From: CAVRZJ01 sp964594125 | Lineage (GTDB): Bacteria; Acidobacteriota; Thermoanaerobaculia; Thermoanaerobaculales; Thermoanaerobaculaceae | Length of the DNA stretch: 64,000 bases | Direction of reading: 5' to 3' | NCBI GenBank assembly: GCA_964594125.1 | Contig: CAZQLL010000009.1 | Coordinates: forward strand, 1-64,000 | Shown: positions 41,356 to 52,224 of the stretch, one piece after another | How positions within the stretch are numbered: position 1 is the stretch's first letter | How the letters are laid out: each line of letters starts with the position of its first letter | Position numbers and translations under genes: made by a program | Notes under the pieces: model-generated | Databases searched by the model: none | Seen by the model: only the letters and a program-made list of their open reading frames with translations | Told to the model about the DNA's origin: nothing

Positions 41356-41819
41356 GTTGCGCCCCCCCGTTCCCGGCGCAGGCGCTTGAGCTCGACCAGG
41401 AACTGCTCGACGTCCTCGAAGCGGCGGTAGACGCTGGCGAAGCGGACGTATGCGACCTGGTCGAGCGCGCGCAGGCGCTCCATGAGGATCTGCCCGATTT
41501 CCGTCGAGGTGATCTCGCGCTCGTCCTTGCGGTTGATGGCGGCCTCGACGGCGTCGGCGGCCTCGTGGAGCTGGCGCAGCGCCACCGGGCGCTTCTCGCA
41601 GGCGCGCAGCAGGCCGGCGAGCACCTTCGAACGGTCGTACGGCTCGCGCTGCCCGTCGCGCTTGGCCACCAGCGCCGGAGTCTCCTCGACGCGCTCGTAG
41701 GTGGTGAAGCGGCGGCCGCACGCCAGGCACTCGCGGCGTCGCCGGACCTGGGCGCCCTCGGCCGCCTCGCGCGAGTCGACGACCCTGTCCTCGGGGTGGC
41801 CGCAGTACGGGCAACGCAC
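41352..41819 (-). CDS. nrdR: NrdR, ribonucleotide reductase regulator
   Basis: A 155-residue repressor with zinc ligands Cys3, Cys6, Cys31 and Cys34 (CPYC and CLAC), RRRRECLACGRRFTTYER, and a C-terminal ATP-cone (YDRSKVLAGLLRACEKRPV). It senses dATP/ATP and represses nrd operons, none of which is in this window. The GTG is one base after the stop of the upstream membrane protein. Confidence 0.97.
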   Translation of the reverse strand: MRCPYCGHPEDRVVDSREAAEGAQVRRRRECLACGRRFTTYERVEETPALVAKRDGQREPYDRSKVLAGLLRACEKRPVALRQLHEAADAVEAAINRKDEREITSTEIGQILMERLRALDQVAYVRFASVYRRFEDVEQFLVELKRLRRERGGAT

Positions 41820-41820
41820 C

Positions 41821-42846
41821 TCACTCCCCCGCGCTGGCGGCCGGACCTGCGGGCGCCGGGGCCGGCGGGCGCAGGGTGAACCCCACGGCGCCCGCGTAGG
41901 CGAGCCCGGTGACGGTGATGGGGAAGAAGCAGACCGCGTGGTGCAGCAGCGCGAACGCGGTCGCGGTCGCCAAGTCGACGCCGAACAGCCGGGCGAGGGC
42001 GAACTGGGTGGCCGCATGGAAGCCGCCGACGCCGCCGGGCGTGGGAATCGCCAGCCCGAGCCCGCCCACCGCCAGCACGACGAAGGCGCCGCCGAGCCCG
42101 ATGTCGAGAGCGAACGCGCGTGCCAGCATCTCGATCTGGAGGCTGGCGGCGAGCCACACGGCGGCGCCCCAGAGCAGCAGGCGCACGAGCTGGAGCGGGT
42201 TGCGGACGACGGCCAGACCGTCGAGGACGTGGTCGAGAAAACGCCGCCCGCGGTCGCGGAAACGCGCGGGCGCCAGCGCCACCAGGCGGTCCACGGCGCC
42301 GCGCCGCCAGCGCAGGAGCAGCACGATCACGGTCACGAACCCCGCCAGCCCGGCGAGGGCGAGGAGGGCGGCGTCGCGGATCGACTGCAGCGCGCCGGCC
42401 GCCAGCCGGCCGGTGGACAGCGCGGCGCCGGTGGCGAACAGCGCCAGCACCATGGCGAGATCGGCGAGCCGCTCGGTGAGGATCGACGCCATCGTCGCCG
42501 CCGCCGGCAGCCCGGAGCGGGCGCTGAGCAGCAGCGGCCGCACGAGCTCGCCGGCGCGCGCCGGCAGGATGGTGTTGGCAGCGAACCCAGCCGCCGTGCA
42601 GCCGAGCAGGTCGGCGGTGCGCGGCGTCCCGACCGGCCCCAGGATGACGCCCCAGCGCAGCGCCCGCAGCGAGTAGGAGAGGAGCGCGAGACCCACCGAC
42701 GCCGCGAGGAAGCGCAGGTCGATGCCGCGCAGAGACGACCCGACCTCGCGCAGCGGTGCGCGCCAAAGGAAGAACGCGAACAGGCCGACGGCCAAGACGA
42801 GGGAGAGCGCCGTCTTGAGGCGAGCGGAGCGTTTGGTGCCGCGCAC
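41821..42846 (-). CDS. LPG synthase-like (UPF0104) membrane protein
   Basis: A 341-residue protein with eight or so membrane helices. It belongs to the family of the lysyl-phosphatidylglycerol synthase flippase domain (UPF0104/PF03706): LRALRWGVILGP, ANTILPARAGELVRP and PTPGGVGGFHAA are typical. There is no synthase domain. The GTG at 42846 shares a 25-base divergent region with the HDAC-like gene. It heads the operon nrdR-hsp20-lon-DUF2062. Confidence 0.85.
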   Translation of the reverse strand: MRGTKRSARLKTALSLVLAVGLFAFFLWRAPLREVGSSLRGIDLRFLAASVGLALLSYSLRALRWGVILGPVGTPRTADLLGCTAAGFAANTILPARAGELVRPLLLSARSGLPAAATMASILTERLADLAMVLALFATGAALSTGRLAAGALQSIRDAALLALAGLAGFVTVIVLLLRWRRGAVDRLVALAPARFRDRGRRFLDHVLDGLAVVRNPLQLVRLLLWGAAVWLAASLQIEMLARAFALDIGLGGAFVVLAVGGLGLAIPTPGGVGGFHAATQFALARLFGVDLATATAFALLHHAVCFFPITVTGLAYAGAVGFTLRPPAPAPAGPAASAGE

Positions 42847-42863
42847 CCGCGCAGGGTAGTATT
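42833..42863. promoter_or_regulatory. Overlapping divergent promoter
   Basis: On the plus strand, TTGGTG (42833-42838), an 18-bp spacer and TAGTAT (42857-42862) end 9 nt before the HDAC-like GTG. The same bases read TACTAC or AATACT on the minus strand and end 9-11 nt before the GTG at 42846. One AT-rich core seems to drive both genes. Confidence 0.55.
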
Positions 42864-42871
42864 CCGCCGCC

Positions 42872-43831
42872 GTGAGAGCAACCGAGGCCCGCCTGCTGGT
42901 GGCCAGCCACGCCGACTGCGCGTTGCACGAGCCGTTCCCCGGGCACCCCGAGCGGGCGCGGCGGCTCGCCGCCGCCGGGGCCGGCGCCGCCGCGGCCGGC
43001 GCCCGCGAAGCGGCCGTCACGGTCGCGGAGGAGGCGGCGCTGGACGCCGTCCTGCGGGTCCATGCGCCGGAGCTCCCGGCTCGCCTGCGGGCCGCCTGCG
43101 AGCGGGCGCCGCGCACCTTCGACAGCGACGACAACCCGATCAGCGGCGGCACGTACCGCGCGGCCGTGGCGGCGGTCGCAACGTGCCTCGCCGGCGTCGA
43201 GCTGGCGGCGGGCACGGGCGGGGGCGGACCGCTGCGCTTCTTTGCGGCGGTGAGGCCGCCGGGACACCACGCGACGCGCGCGCGGGCGATGGGGTTCTGC
43301 TTCTTCAACAACGCGGCGATCGCCGCCGAGGCGCTGCTGGCGCGCGGCCTGGCGCCCGTCGCCGTCGTGGATTTCGACGTGCACCACGGGAACGGCACGC
43401 AGGACCACTTCTACGCCCGCGACGACGTGTTCTTCCTCTCGCTCCACGCGTGGCCGGAGTACCCCGGGAGCGGCGGCGGCGACGAGGTCGGGCGAGGAGC
43501 GGGGAGGGGCTTCACCCGCAACCTGCCGCTCGCCCGCGGCGCCGACGACGACGTCTACGCGGGCGCGCTGGTGACCGGCGTCACCGAGGTGCTGCGGGCG
43601 ATGCGGCCGGCGGCGTGGGTCGTCTCAGCCGGCTTCGATGCCCACCGCGACGACCCGATCGGGTGCATGCGGGTGAGCGAGAAGGGGTTCGGAGCGATCG
43701 GGAGCACGCTTGCGCAGGCGGCGGGAGAAAGCCCGGTGATCGCTGTGCTCGAGGGAGGCTATGACCCCAAAGCGCTGCAAGGATCGGTGCGAGCGTTCCT
43801 TGCGGGCCTGAACGGGAGCGCTGCCTCTTGA
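42872..43831 (+). CDS. HDAC-family amidohydrolase
   Basis: A 319-residue protein of the histone deacetylase/acetylpolyamine amidohydrolase family. It has RPPGHHATRARAMGFCFFNN (catalytic His-His), VVDFDVHHGNGTQ with the zinc ligands Asp and His, and a C-terminal SAGFDAHRDDP. It should remove acyl groups from polyamines, lysines or related compounds in the cytoplasm. The GTG lies 9 nt after the TAGTAT box. Confidence 0.9.
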   Translation: MRATEARLLVASHADCALHEPFPGHPERARRLAAAGAGAAAAGAREAAVTVAEEAALDAVLRVHAPELPARLRAACERAPRTFDSDDNPISGGTYRAAVAAVATCLAGVELAAGTGGGGPLRFFAAVRPPGHHATRARAMGFCFFNNAAIAAEALLARGLAPVAVVDFDVHHGNGTQDHFYARDDVFFLSLHAWPEYPGSGGGDEVGRGAGRGFTRNLPLARGADDDVYAGALVTGVTEVLRAMRPAAWVVSAGFDAHRDDPIGCMRVSEKGFGAIGSTLAQAAGESPVIAVLEGGYDPKALQGSVRAFLAGLNGSAAS

Positions 43832-43856
43832 CTTTTCAGTGGCCGGCTCGTAGCTT
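43828..43856 (+). promoter_or_regulatory. Near-consensus promoter of the four-repeat secreted protein
   Basis: TTGACT, a 17-bp spacer and TAGCTT. It overlaps the stop codon of the HDAC-like gene and gives a 48-base leader. Confidence 0.65.
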
Positions 43857-43909
43857 AGCGGAAGTGGAGTCATTGACAGGTGCGCACAGCGACTGAGGGA
43901 GGTCGAGCA

Positions 43910-45634
43910 ATGCCGAGTACACCCCGAAGCGTCACGGTGGTTCGGACTGCCTTCGTGATCATGGCCGTCGCGGCCGCGGCGGGCTTCCTGGCTGACAGCG
44001 CGGAGGCGCAGACGACACCGGCCCAGATCTTCTCGATGGAGACCCCGAAGGCGAACGCCAAGGTGTTCGGGATCGTCCAGGTGAAGGGCTTCCTGCTCGA
44101 CGCGCGCGGCGTCTCGAACATCATGCTGCTGATCAACGGGGTGCCCGTCCACGAGGTCGACATCAACCAGCCCCGCGGCGACGTCAGGCGGAAGTACCCG
44201 CGCTTCTTCGGCGGCCAGTGGCCGTACGATCCCGGCTACACGACGTCGTTCCTCGCCGCCAACTACGCCAACGGCCCGATCACCGTCGCCCTCGAGGTCA
44301 CGTACTCGGAGACCACCCTGCCGAGCGGCGGGGTCCAGAAGGAGATCCTCGGGCAGCGCACCGTCGTCGTGGACAAGACCCTCAACCAGCCGCCACTCGG
44401 CGCGCTGGATAGCCCGCGCGACGAATCCATCTTCGGGGAGCAGGACATGGTCTCCGGGGTCTATCCGGTGACCGGCTGGGCGATCGACGACCAGGGAGTG
44501 CGGACCACAGTGGCGCCCGACGGGAAGATCAGGGCGGACATCGAGGTCATGCTCGACGAGCGGGTCGTCGGCCAGGTGGTGTACCCGCTGCCGCGGCCGG
44601 ACGTCGCGAACATGTACCCGGACGTCAGCGGCGCCCTGAACTCCGGCTTCCAGATGAACCTCAACACCTCGAACTACACCAACGGCCCGCACCGGATCTC
44701 CGTCCGCGTCTGGGACACCATCGGGAAGAGCCGCGTGATCGGCAGCCGCAGCATCTGGATCGACAACTCGTACCCGACGCTGGCGCCGTTCGGCCGCATC
44801 GATTGGCCGATGAGCAACGGGCACTTCTACTCGCGCAAGTGCGCCGACCCGCCGATCGTGTCGCCGCGCCCGCCGGTCGACCCGGAGGACCATGTCGACT
44901 GGGTGTCCGGGTGGGTGATCGACCAGAACGACAACCCGCGGTTCAAGGGCGTCAAGTACGTCGAGCTGATGCTCGACGGGGTGATGCTCGCCTCCACCTC
45001 GCGCGACTGCGTGTACGACGGGTCGCTGTTCCTGACGGAGATCAACTGCTACGGCAAGCAGCGTCCCGACATCCTCTACAACTACCCGCAGTTCGGCGAG
45101 GACGCCAAGTACTCCGGGTTCTTCTTCGCGGTGAACGCCAAGTACCTGCTCGACGATGGCATCCACCGCGGCCTCCACTACCTCGCGATCCGCGTCGGTA
45201 CGCAGGACCCGAACCGGCCGGCTCAGATCATCGATCAGATTCCAATCATCCTCGACTGCAACGACGATCTCGACGAGCCGTCGTTCGGCGACCTCGAGTA
45301 CCCGGTCTGGATGCAGGACATGATCGGCACGGAGCTCATCAGGGGCTGGGTCGTCGAGGAGGACTACCTGGTGCAGCTCAACTTCTACGTCGACGGCATC
45401 CTCGACGGCTCGATCGCTGGCGCCAGCCCGAACATCCGGATGTATCGCCCGGACATCGAGGCGAAGTACCCTTGGCTGCCCTACTGGTTGACCCGCTGGA
45501 GCGGCTTCCAGTACTTCCTCGACACCCGCAAGTACACCGACGGCATCCATCAGCTCGTCATCGAGTCGGTCGACTCGGCGGGCTTCCGGAACTACTGGGT
45601 GCAGCGGCCGGTGGTGTTCAACAACCCGAACTGA
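43910..45634 (+). CDS. Secreted protein with four Ig-like repeats
   Basis: A 574-residue exported protein (signal peptide ending near SAEAQ). Four degenerate repeats share (P/G)D(V/I)...YP......SGF...L....Y..G.H.(I/L)..(R/E)V.D..G: they centre near residues 100, 220, 400 and 525. The fold is probably beta-sandwich. No enzyme motif is visible. GGGAGGT is 6 bases before the ATG and a strong promoter is upstream, so it may be abundant. Function unknown; surface-layer or matrix roles are possible. Confidence 0.75.
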   Translation: MPSTPRSVTVVRTAFVIMAVAAAAGFLADSAEAQTTPAQIFSMETPKANAKVFGIVQVKGFLLDARGVSNIMLLINGVPVHEVDINQPRGDVRRKYPRFFGGQWPYDPGYTTSFLAANYANGPITVALEVTYSETTLPSGGVQKEILGQRTVVVDKTLNQPPLGALDSPRDESIFGEQDMVSGVYPVTGWAIDDQGVRTTVAPDGKIRADIEVMLDERVVGQVVYPLPRPDVANMYPDVSGALNSGFQMNLNTSNYTNGPHRISVRVWDTIGKSRVIGSRSIWIDNSYPTLAPFGRIDWPMSNGHFYSRKCADPPIVSPRPPVDPEDHVDWVSGWVIDQNDNPRFKGVKYVELMLDGVMLASTSRDCVYDGSLFLTEINCYGKQRPDILYNYPQFGEDAKYSGFFFAVNAKYLLDDGIHRGLHYLAIRVGTQDPNRPAQIIDQIPIILDCNDDLDEPSFGDLEYPVWMQDMIGTELIRGWVVEEDYLVQLNFYVDGILDGSIAGASPNIRMYRPDIEAKYPWLPYWLTRWSGFQYFLDTRKYTDGIHQLVIESVDSAGFRNYWVQRPVVFNNPN

Positions 45635-45693
45635 CGGAGGCGGGCGATCGGCGGCAGGCGGTAGCCAACAGAAACCGAGAGAGCTAGAACCGG

Positions 45694-45719
45694 ACTCCCG
45701 CCTCGCGAGGGGCGGGAGT
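45694..45719 (+). terminator. Hairpin after the four-repeat protein
   Basis: ACTCCCGCC and GGCGGGAGT form a perfect 9-bp stem with loop TCGCGAGG, followed by TTGGCATT. Confidence 0.65.
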
Positions 45720-45740
45720 TGGCATTGGAGGCGGGAGGCG

Positions 45741-46808
45741 ATGCGGGCGCTGTACTTCGAGCGGCACGGCGGGCTGAACGAGATTGCCTTCGGCGAGGTG
45801 CCGGAGGTGCGGCCGGGTGCAGGCGAGGTGGTCGTCGAGGTCAAGGCGGCGGCGCTCAACCGCCTCGACCTTTTCGTGCTCGGAGGCCTCCCCGGGGTCG
45901 ACCTCGTGATGCCCCACGTGCCCGGCGCGGACGCCGCCGGCGTGGTCGCCGAGGTGGGCGAGGGTGTGGCCGGGTGGCGCGCCGGCGACGAGGTGGTGCT
46001 CAACCCGGGTGTGTGGTGCGGCACCTGCGAGTTCTGCAGCCGCGGCGAGGAGTCGCTGTGCGTGCGCTTCGGGCTGCTCGGAGAACACCGCCCCGGGACG
46101 TTCGCCGAGCGCGTCGCGGTGCCGGCGGCGTCGCTCGGGCGGCGGCCGCCGCACCTCTCGTGGGCGGAGTCGGCGGCGTTCCCGCTCGTCCACCTGACCG
46201 CGTGGCGGATGCTGGTGACCCGCGCCGCCCTCAGGCGCGGCGAGACCGTTCTCATCCACGGCGTCGGCGGCGGCGTTTCGCTCGCGGCCCTCGCCATCGC
46301 CAAGGCGCTGGGTGCGCAGGTGATCGTCACTTCGGGCAGCGCCGCGAAGCTCGATCGCGCACGCGAGCTCGGCGCCGACGCCGTCATCGACTACACGCGC
46401 CAAGACGTGGCGAAGGAGGTGCGGTCGCTCACGGGAAAGCGCGGCGCCGACGTCGTCGTCGACTCCACCGGCGCCGCCACGTGGATCCCCTCGCTCAAGT
46501 CGGCGGCGCGCGGCGGCAGGGTGGTCACGTGCGGCGCCACCACCGGCCCAAACCCGGCGGAGGAGATCCGCCTGATCTTCTGGAACCAGCTCAGCATCCT
46601 CGGTTCCACGATGGGCAGCGTCGCCGACTGGAACGCCATGCTCGCGTTCGTCGCCGAGTCGCGCCTGCGCCCCGCCGTCGACTCGGTGCTCCCTCTCGAG
46701 TCGGGACGGTCGGCGTACGAACGCATGGAGCGCAAGGCGCAGTTTGGTAAGATCGTGTTGGCCGTGAGCAGCGAGGTTCCGGTCACCGGGGAGCACGGCA
46801 GCGAGTGA
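45741..46808 (+). CDS. Zinc-binding medium-chain dehydrogenase / quinone oxidoreductase
   Basis: A 355-residue MDR-superfamily enzyme. It has GADAAGVVAEVG, structural-zinc-like cysteines (CGTCEFCSRGEESLC) and the nucleotide motif HGVGGGVSLAALAIAKALG, as in quinone oxidoreductases. The catalytic site AAALNRLD lacks the Cys of classic alcohol dehydrogenases, so it is more likely a quinone or enoyl reductase type. It overlaps pcnB by four bases (GTGA). Confidence 0.85.
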   Translation: MRALYFERHGGLNEIAFGEVPEVRPGAGEVVVEVKAAALNRLDLFVLGGLPGVDLVMPHVPGADAAGVVAEVGEGVAGWRAGDEVVLNPGVWCGTCEFCSRGEESLCVRFGLLGEHRPGTFAERVAVPAASLGRRPPHLSWAESAAFPLVHLTAWRMLVTRAALRRGETVLIHGVGGGVSLAALAIAKALGAQVIVTSGSAAKLDRARELGADAVIDYTRQDVAKEVRSLTGKRGADVVVDSTGAATWIPSLKSAARGGRVVTCGATTGPNPAEEIRLIFWNQLSILGSTMGSVADWNAMLAFVAESRLRPAVDSVLPLESGRSAYERMERKAQFGKIVLAVSSEVPVTGEHGSE

Positions 46809-48136
46809 GTGAGACCGCCCAGCACCGGCCCGAGCCGCGGAGTCTCGCGCGGGCCGAGCATTCAATCTCCCGCAACTCGATCTCCGAGAGTGCGCTGAAG
46901 GTTCTCTACCGGCTGCACCGGTCGGGGTTCATCGCGTACCTGGTCGGCGGCGCGGTGCGCGACCTGCTGCTTGGCCGCGTCCCGAAGGACTTCGACGTCG
47001 GCACCAACGCGCGCCCGCAGCAGGTGCGCCAGCTCTTCCGCAACGCACGCCTGATCGGACGCCGCTTCCGTCTCGCACGCATCACCTTCGGCCGCGAGGT
47101 GGTTGAGGTCGCGACGTTCCGGCGGTCGCCCGAGCCGCCGGAGATGGAGGAGGGCGAGACCGTCGACGTGCTCGCGCCGATCTCCGAGGCCGAGGAGTAC
47201 GGCACCCCGGAGGAGGACGCCTGGCGCCGCGACTTCACGATCAACGGTTTGTTCTACTCGATCGCCGACTTCCGGGTGGTGGATTACGTCGGCGGCCTCG
47301 CGGACCTGGACGCCGGCATGGTGCGCTCGATCGGCCCGGCGCGAGAGCGCTTCTCCGAAGACCCCGTGCGCATGATGCGGGCGGTCGAGTACGCCGCCCG
47401 CCTGGGTTTCCGAATCGACGCCGAGGCCGCCGACGCGATCGCGACGATGCACGGCGAGATCCACCGCGCCGCGCCCGCCCGCATCGCCTACGAGCTGACG
47501 GAGAGCCTCAAGGGCGGCCAGGCGCAGGCGATCTTCACCGGTCTCGACCGGACCGGGCTCCTGCAGGCCGTCATTCCGGGCGAGGCCCTGCCCCCCGGAG
47601 GCGCCGAGCTCCTGCTCGCGCTGCTCGGCGAGGTCGACCGGGAGTTCGCCAGCGGCCGCCCGCTGCGCGAGGACACCCTGTTCGCGGCGCTGCTCGTCCC
47701 CGGCTTCATCAGCGCCGCCCGCCCCGGCGTCGGCACCCCGCTCGCTCCGGGCGACCTCGACGCGGCGATCCGCGCGTACATGGACGCCATCGGCGTGCGC
47801 CTCGCGCTGTCCAACCACCGCGCCCACCTCCTGCGCAGTGGGTTCCTCTGTCTCGCGCGACTGTTCAGCGAGCCGCGCAGCGCCAAGCTGGTGATGCGCA
47901 CGCTGCGTCAGGACGGCTTTCCGGTGGCGCTCGAGCTTGCTCGCCTCCTGGTCGCGCTCACCGGGCGCCACCGCGAGGCGCTGGAGGGCTGGGAGCGGGC
48001 CGTGGCGCGCATCGAGGCCGGCATGGCGCCGGTCGACGAGCCGCCGCCGCGCGCGCCGGAGGGCGCCCGCCGCCGCCGCCGGGGCGGTCGTTCGCGCTCG
48101 CGGCGCCGTGGAGGCGGCGCCGGAGGCGCCGCGTGA
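46805..48136 (+). CDS. pcnB: Poly(A) polymerase / tRNA nucleotidyltransferase family
   Basis: A 443-residue class II nucleotidyltransferase. HSISRNSISESALKVLYRL and RNARLIGRRFRL match PcnB; the active site is YLVGGAVRDLLLG with DFD. A second acidic residue is in EEDAWRRDFTINGLFY. The tail (RRRRGGRSRSRRRGG) is basic, as in many poly(A) polymerases. It adds A residues to RNA 3' ends and thereby promotes decay; CCA addition cannot be excluded. The GTG overlaps the upstream stop. Confidence 0.9.
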   Translation: MSETAQHRPEPRSLARAEHSISRNSISESALKVLYRLHRSGFIAYLVGGAVRDLLLGRVPKDFDVGTNARPQQVRQLFRNARLIGRRFRLARITFGREVVEVATFRRSPEPPEMEEGETVDVLAPISEAEEYGTPEEDAWRRDFTINGLFYSIADFRVVDYVGGLADLDAGMVRSIGPARERFSEDPVRMMRAVEYAARLGFRIDAEAADAIATMHGEIHRAAPARIAYELTESLKGGQAQAIFTGLDRTGLLQAVIPGEALPPGGAELLLALLGEVDREFASGRPLREDTLFAALLVPGFISAARPGVGTPLAPGDLDAAIRAYMDAIGVRLALSNHRAHLLRSGFLCLARLFSEPRSAKLVMRTLRQDGFPVALELARLLVALTGRHREALEGWERAVARIEAGMAPVDEPPPRAPEGARRRRRGGRSRSRRRGGGAGGAA

Positions 48137-50138
48137 GCGTCGCACCGGCGGCCCGTGCCGCCTGGTTGCGCGACGAGATACGCAGGCACGAGCACCTGTA
48201 CTACGTGCTCGCGCGGCCCGAGATCTCGGACGCCGAGTTCGACCGTCTGATGGCCGAGCTGCGGCAGATCGAGGAGGAGCACCCCGACCTCGCGACGCCC
48301 GACTCGCCGACCCGCCGCGTCGGCGGCGAGCCGCTCGCCGGCCTCGTCCAGGTGCCCCACGTCGTGCCGATGCTGTCGCTCGAGAACTCCTACGACGAGC
48401 ACGACCTTGAGGAGTGGTACGGACGTGCCGAGCGGGCGCTGGGAAGGCCGCCCGCGGCGCTGGTGGCGGAGCTCAAGATCGACGGCGTCTCGCTGAGCTT
48501 GACGTACGAGGGCGGAGCGCTGGTGCGCGCGGTGACGCGCGGCAACGGCGAGGTCGGCGACGACGTCACGGAGAACGCCCGCACCATAAGGGCGCTGCCG
48601 CTGACGCTGCCGGCCGCGACGCCCCTGGTCGAGGTGCGGGGCGAGGTATACATGCCGCGCGCGGTGTTCGAGGAGCTCAACCGCCGCCGCGCCGAGGAGG
48701 GGGAGGAGCAGTTCGCCAACCCGCGCAACGCGACGGCCGGAGCGATCCGTCTGCTCGACCCCCGGCAATGCGCGGCGCGCCGCCTGAGCTTCTTCGCGTA
48801 CCAGGTCGCCCGCAGCGAGGGGATGGAGCTGGAAAGCCACTCCGAGGCGCTCGACCGGCTCGCCGGCTGGGGTTTCGCGGTCAACCCCGGGTGGCGGCGC
48901 TGCCGGGACCTGTCCGAGGCCCGCGAGTTCATCGCCGAGTGGGGGCGACGCCGTCCGGACCTGCCGTTCGAGATCGACGGCGCCGTGGTGAAGGTGGATC
49001 GCTTCGCCGAGCAGGCGGCGCTCGGCGCGACCTTGAAGTTCCCGCGCTGGGCGATCGCCTTCAAGTACCCGCCCGAGGGCGTGCGCACGGTGGTCCGCGA
49101 CATCGTCGTCCAGGTCGGCCGCACCGGCGCCCTGACGCCGGTGGCCGACCTCGAGCCGGTGCGTCTTGCCGGGAGCACCGTCGCGCGCGCGACGCTGCAC
49201 AACGCCGACGAGGTCGCCCGCCTCGACGTGCGGGTCGGCGACACGGTGTGGATCGCCAAGGGCGGCGACGTCATCCCGAAGGTGGTCGCGGTCGATGCCG
49301 GCGCGAGACGCTGCGAGGCGGCGCCGTTCCGCATGCCGGAGACGTGCCCCGCGTGCGGCACGACGGTCGAGCGCGAGCCCGGCGAGGTCGTGATGCGCTG
49401 CCCGAACCGCGCCTGCCCGGCGGTGCGGCGGCAGCGCCTGCGCCACTTCGTCTCGCGCGCCGCGATGGACATCGAGGGCCTCGGTGCGTCGCTGATCGAC
49501 CAGCTCGTGCGGGAGGGGCTGGTCACCGATGCGGCGTCGCTGTGGACGCTCGACGCGGCCCGCCTGGCCGAGCTGCCCGGGTGGGGGGAGCGCTCCGCCG
49601 GAAAGCTCGTCGAGCAGCTCGCCGCGGCGAAGGGGCGGCCGCTGTGGCGCCTGCTCGCCGGGCTCGGCATCCGCCACGTCGGCGAGCGCGCCGCCAAGCT
49701 CCTGGCTCGCCGCTTCGGCTCGCTCGAGGCACTCGCGCGCGCCGGCGCCCCCGACCTCGAGCTGGTGGACGGCATCGGGCCGGCCACCGCCCAGGCCGTG
49801 GCGGCGTTCTTCGCCGACCGCGAGCACGCCGCGCTGGTGGCGCGCCTGCGCGCGCTCGGCGTCGATCCGCGGGAGGCGCCCGCGGGGGGGGGCGGCGAAG
49901 AGGCGCCGCTCGCCGGACTGACGTTCGTCCTCACCGGCGCGCTGTCGCGGCCCCGCGAGGCGGTCGCGGCGCTGCTCGAGGCGGCCGGAGCGCGGGTGGC
50001 GGACTCGGTCTCGAAGAAGACGAGCTACGTGGTGGCCGGCGCCGACGCCGGCGCGAAGCTGCGCCGCGCCGGCGAGCTCGGCGTGCCGGTGCTCGATGAG
50101 AGCGACCTGGCGGCGCTGCTCGGGGAAAGAGGGGTGGC

Positions 50139-50160
<22 letters not shown>
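48133..50160 (+). CDS. ligA: NAD-dependent DNA ligase
   Basis: A 675-residue complete LigA. The adenylated lysine is in AELKIDGVS, followed by GNGEVGDDVT, DGAVVKVD and the OB domain (FKYPPEGVRT). Zinc cysteines are in CPACG...CPN..CPA, then helix-hairpin-helix repeats (GIRHVGERAAKLL) and a C-terminal BRCT domain (LAGLTFVLTGAL). It seals nicks in replication and repair. It overlaps pcnB by 4 bases and the regulator gene by 22. Confidence 0.97.
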
Positions 50161-51556
<1,396 letters not shown>

Positions 51557-51557
<1 letters not shown>

Positions 51558-51772
51558 TGGAGGTTCCGGCCAAGGTCATGGTCTACAACCAGCTCCTCGG
51601 GATCTCGGGCACGCACGGGTTGCTCGTGGCCGTACGGCGGGAGGGGATGTACGAGCTGCACCTCCCCAGCCAGGGAAGGATCCACTCCGTGCTGCTGCCG
51701 ATTGCGCAGACGGCCCTGGTCTGGGTGGAGCCGGAGACCGAAACGCCCCCCGAGAGGAACATCGAGCGCTGA
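51557..51772 (+). CDS. Small protein of unknown function
   Basis: A 71-residue protein that overlaps the regulator stop by one base, with GGGGAGGTGG upstream. It is mostly beta strands (AKVMVYNQLLGI, HGLLVAVRREGMYELHLPSQGRIHSVLLPI described by ends only). No known family is recognised. Its close coupling suggests a role with the regulator or ligase operon. Confidence 0.6.
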
Positions 51773-51802
51773 CCGACCGCGGCGGCTTTCGGAAGCAGCA
51801 GA

Positions 51803-52210
51803 TCAGAGGGTGCGGAAGCCGGCCGCGGCCAGCACGGCGGCGTGGTCGAACGCAAGCGGCACACCGCGGAGGTCGGCGAACCAGCGCGCCTCCGCCGCGT
51901 CGTCGCCCCCGAGGAGCGTCCCGCCGACGACCCGGCACAGGTAAACGGGCGAGACGGTGTGGCCGCGCGGGTCGCGGTCGGGGGCGGAGAACACGCCGAC
52001 CAGGGAGACGATCTCGACATCGAGGCCGGTCTCCTCCCGCGCCTCCCGGCGGCAGGCGTCCTCACAGCGCTCGCCGACGTCGACGAAACCGCCGGGCAGC
52101 GCCCAGCCGCCGGCGAACGGCGGGTTGCGCCGGCGAATCAGGACGACGCCGCGGCACGGGTCGGCGATGAGCGCGTCGACGGCGAGGGCGGGGGTGGCGG
52201 GTCGGGGCAT
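51803..52210 (-). CDS. NUDIX hydrolase (MutT-like)
   Basis: A 135-residue NUDIX protein. The NUDIX box is GGFVDVGE, then REAREETGL. Such enzymes hydrolyse nucleoside diphosphate derivatives, possibly oxidised nucleotides; the substrate is unknown. The context beside mutY favours a sanitising role. It follows mutY with 14 bases between them. Confidence 0.88.
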   Translation of the reverse strand: MPRPATPALAVDALIADPCRGVVLIRRRNPPFAGGWALPGGFVDVGERCEDACRREAREETGLDVEIVSLVGVFSAPDRDPRGHTVSPVYLCRVVGGTLLGGDDAAEARWFADLRGVPLAFDHAAVLAAAGFRTL

Positions 52211-52224
52211 CGGGCTCTCCTGGT

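Noticed and set aside
43845..43908. tRNA-like sequence (GTAGCTTAGCGG with GCTCG and CGAGC ends)
   Set aside because: It resembles a D-arm and a closing stem, but there is no T-loop consensus, anticodon stem or CCA, and it overlaps a good promoter and the ribosome-binding site.
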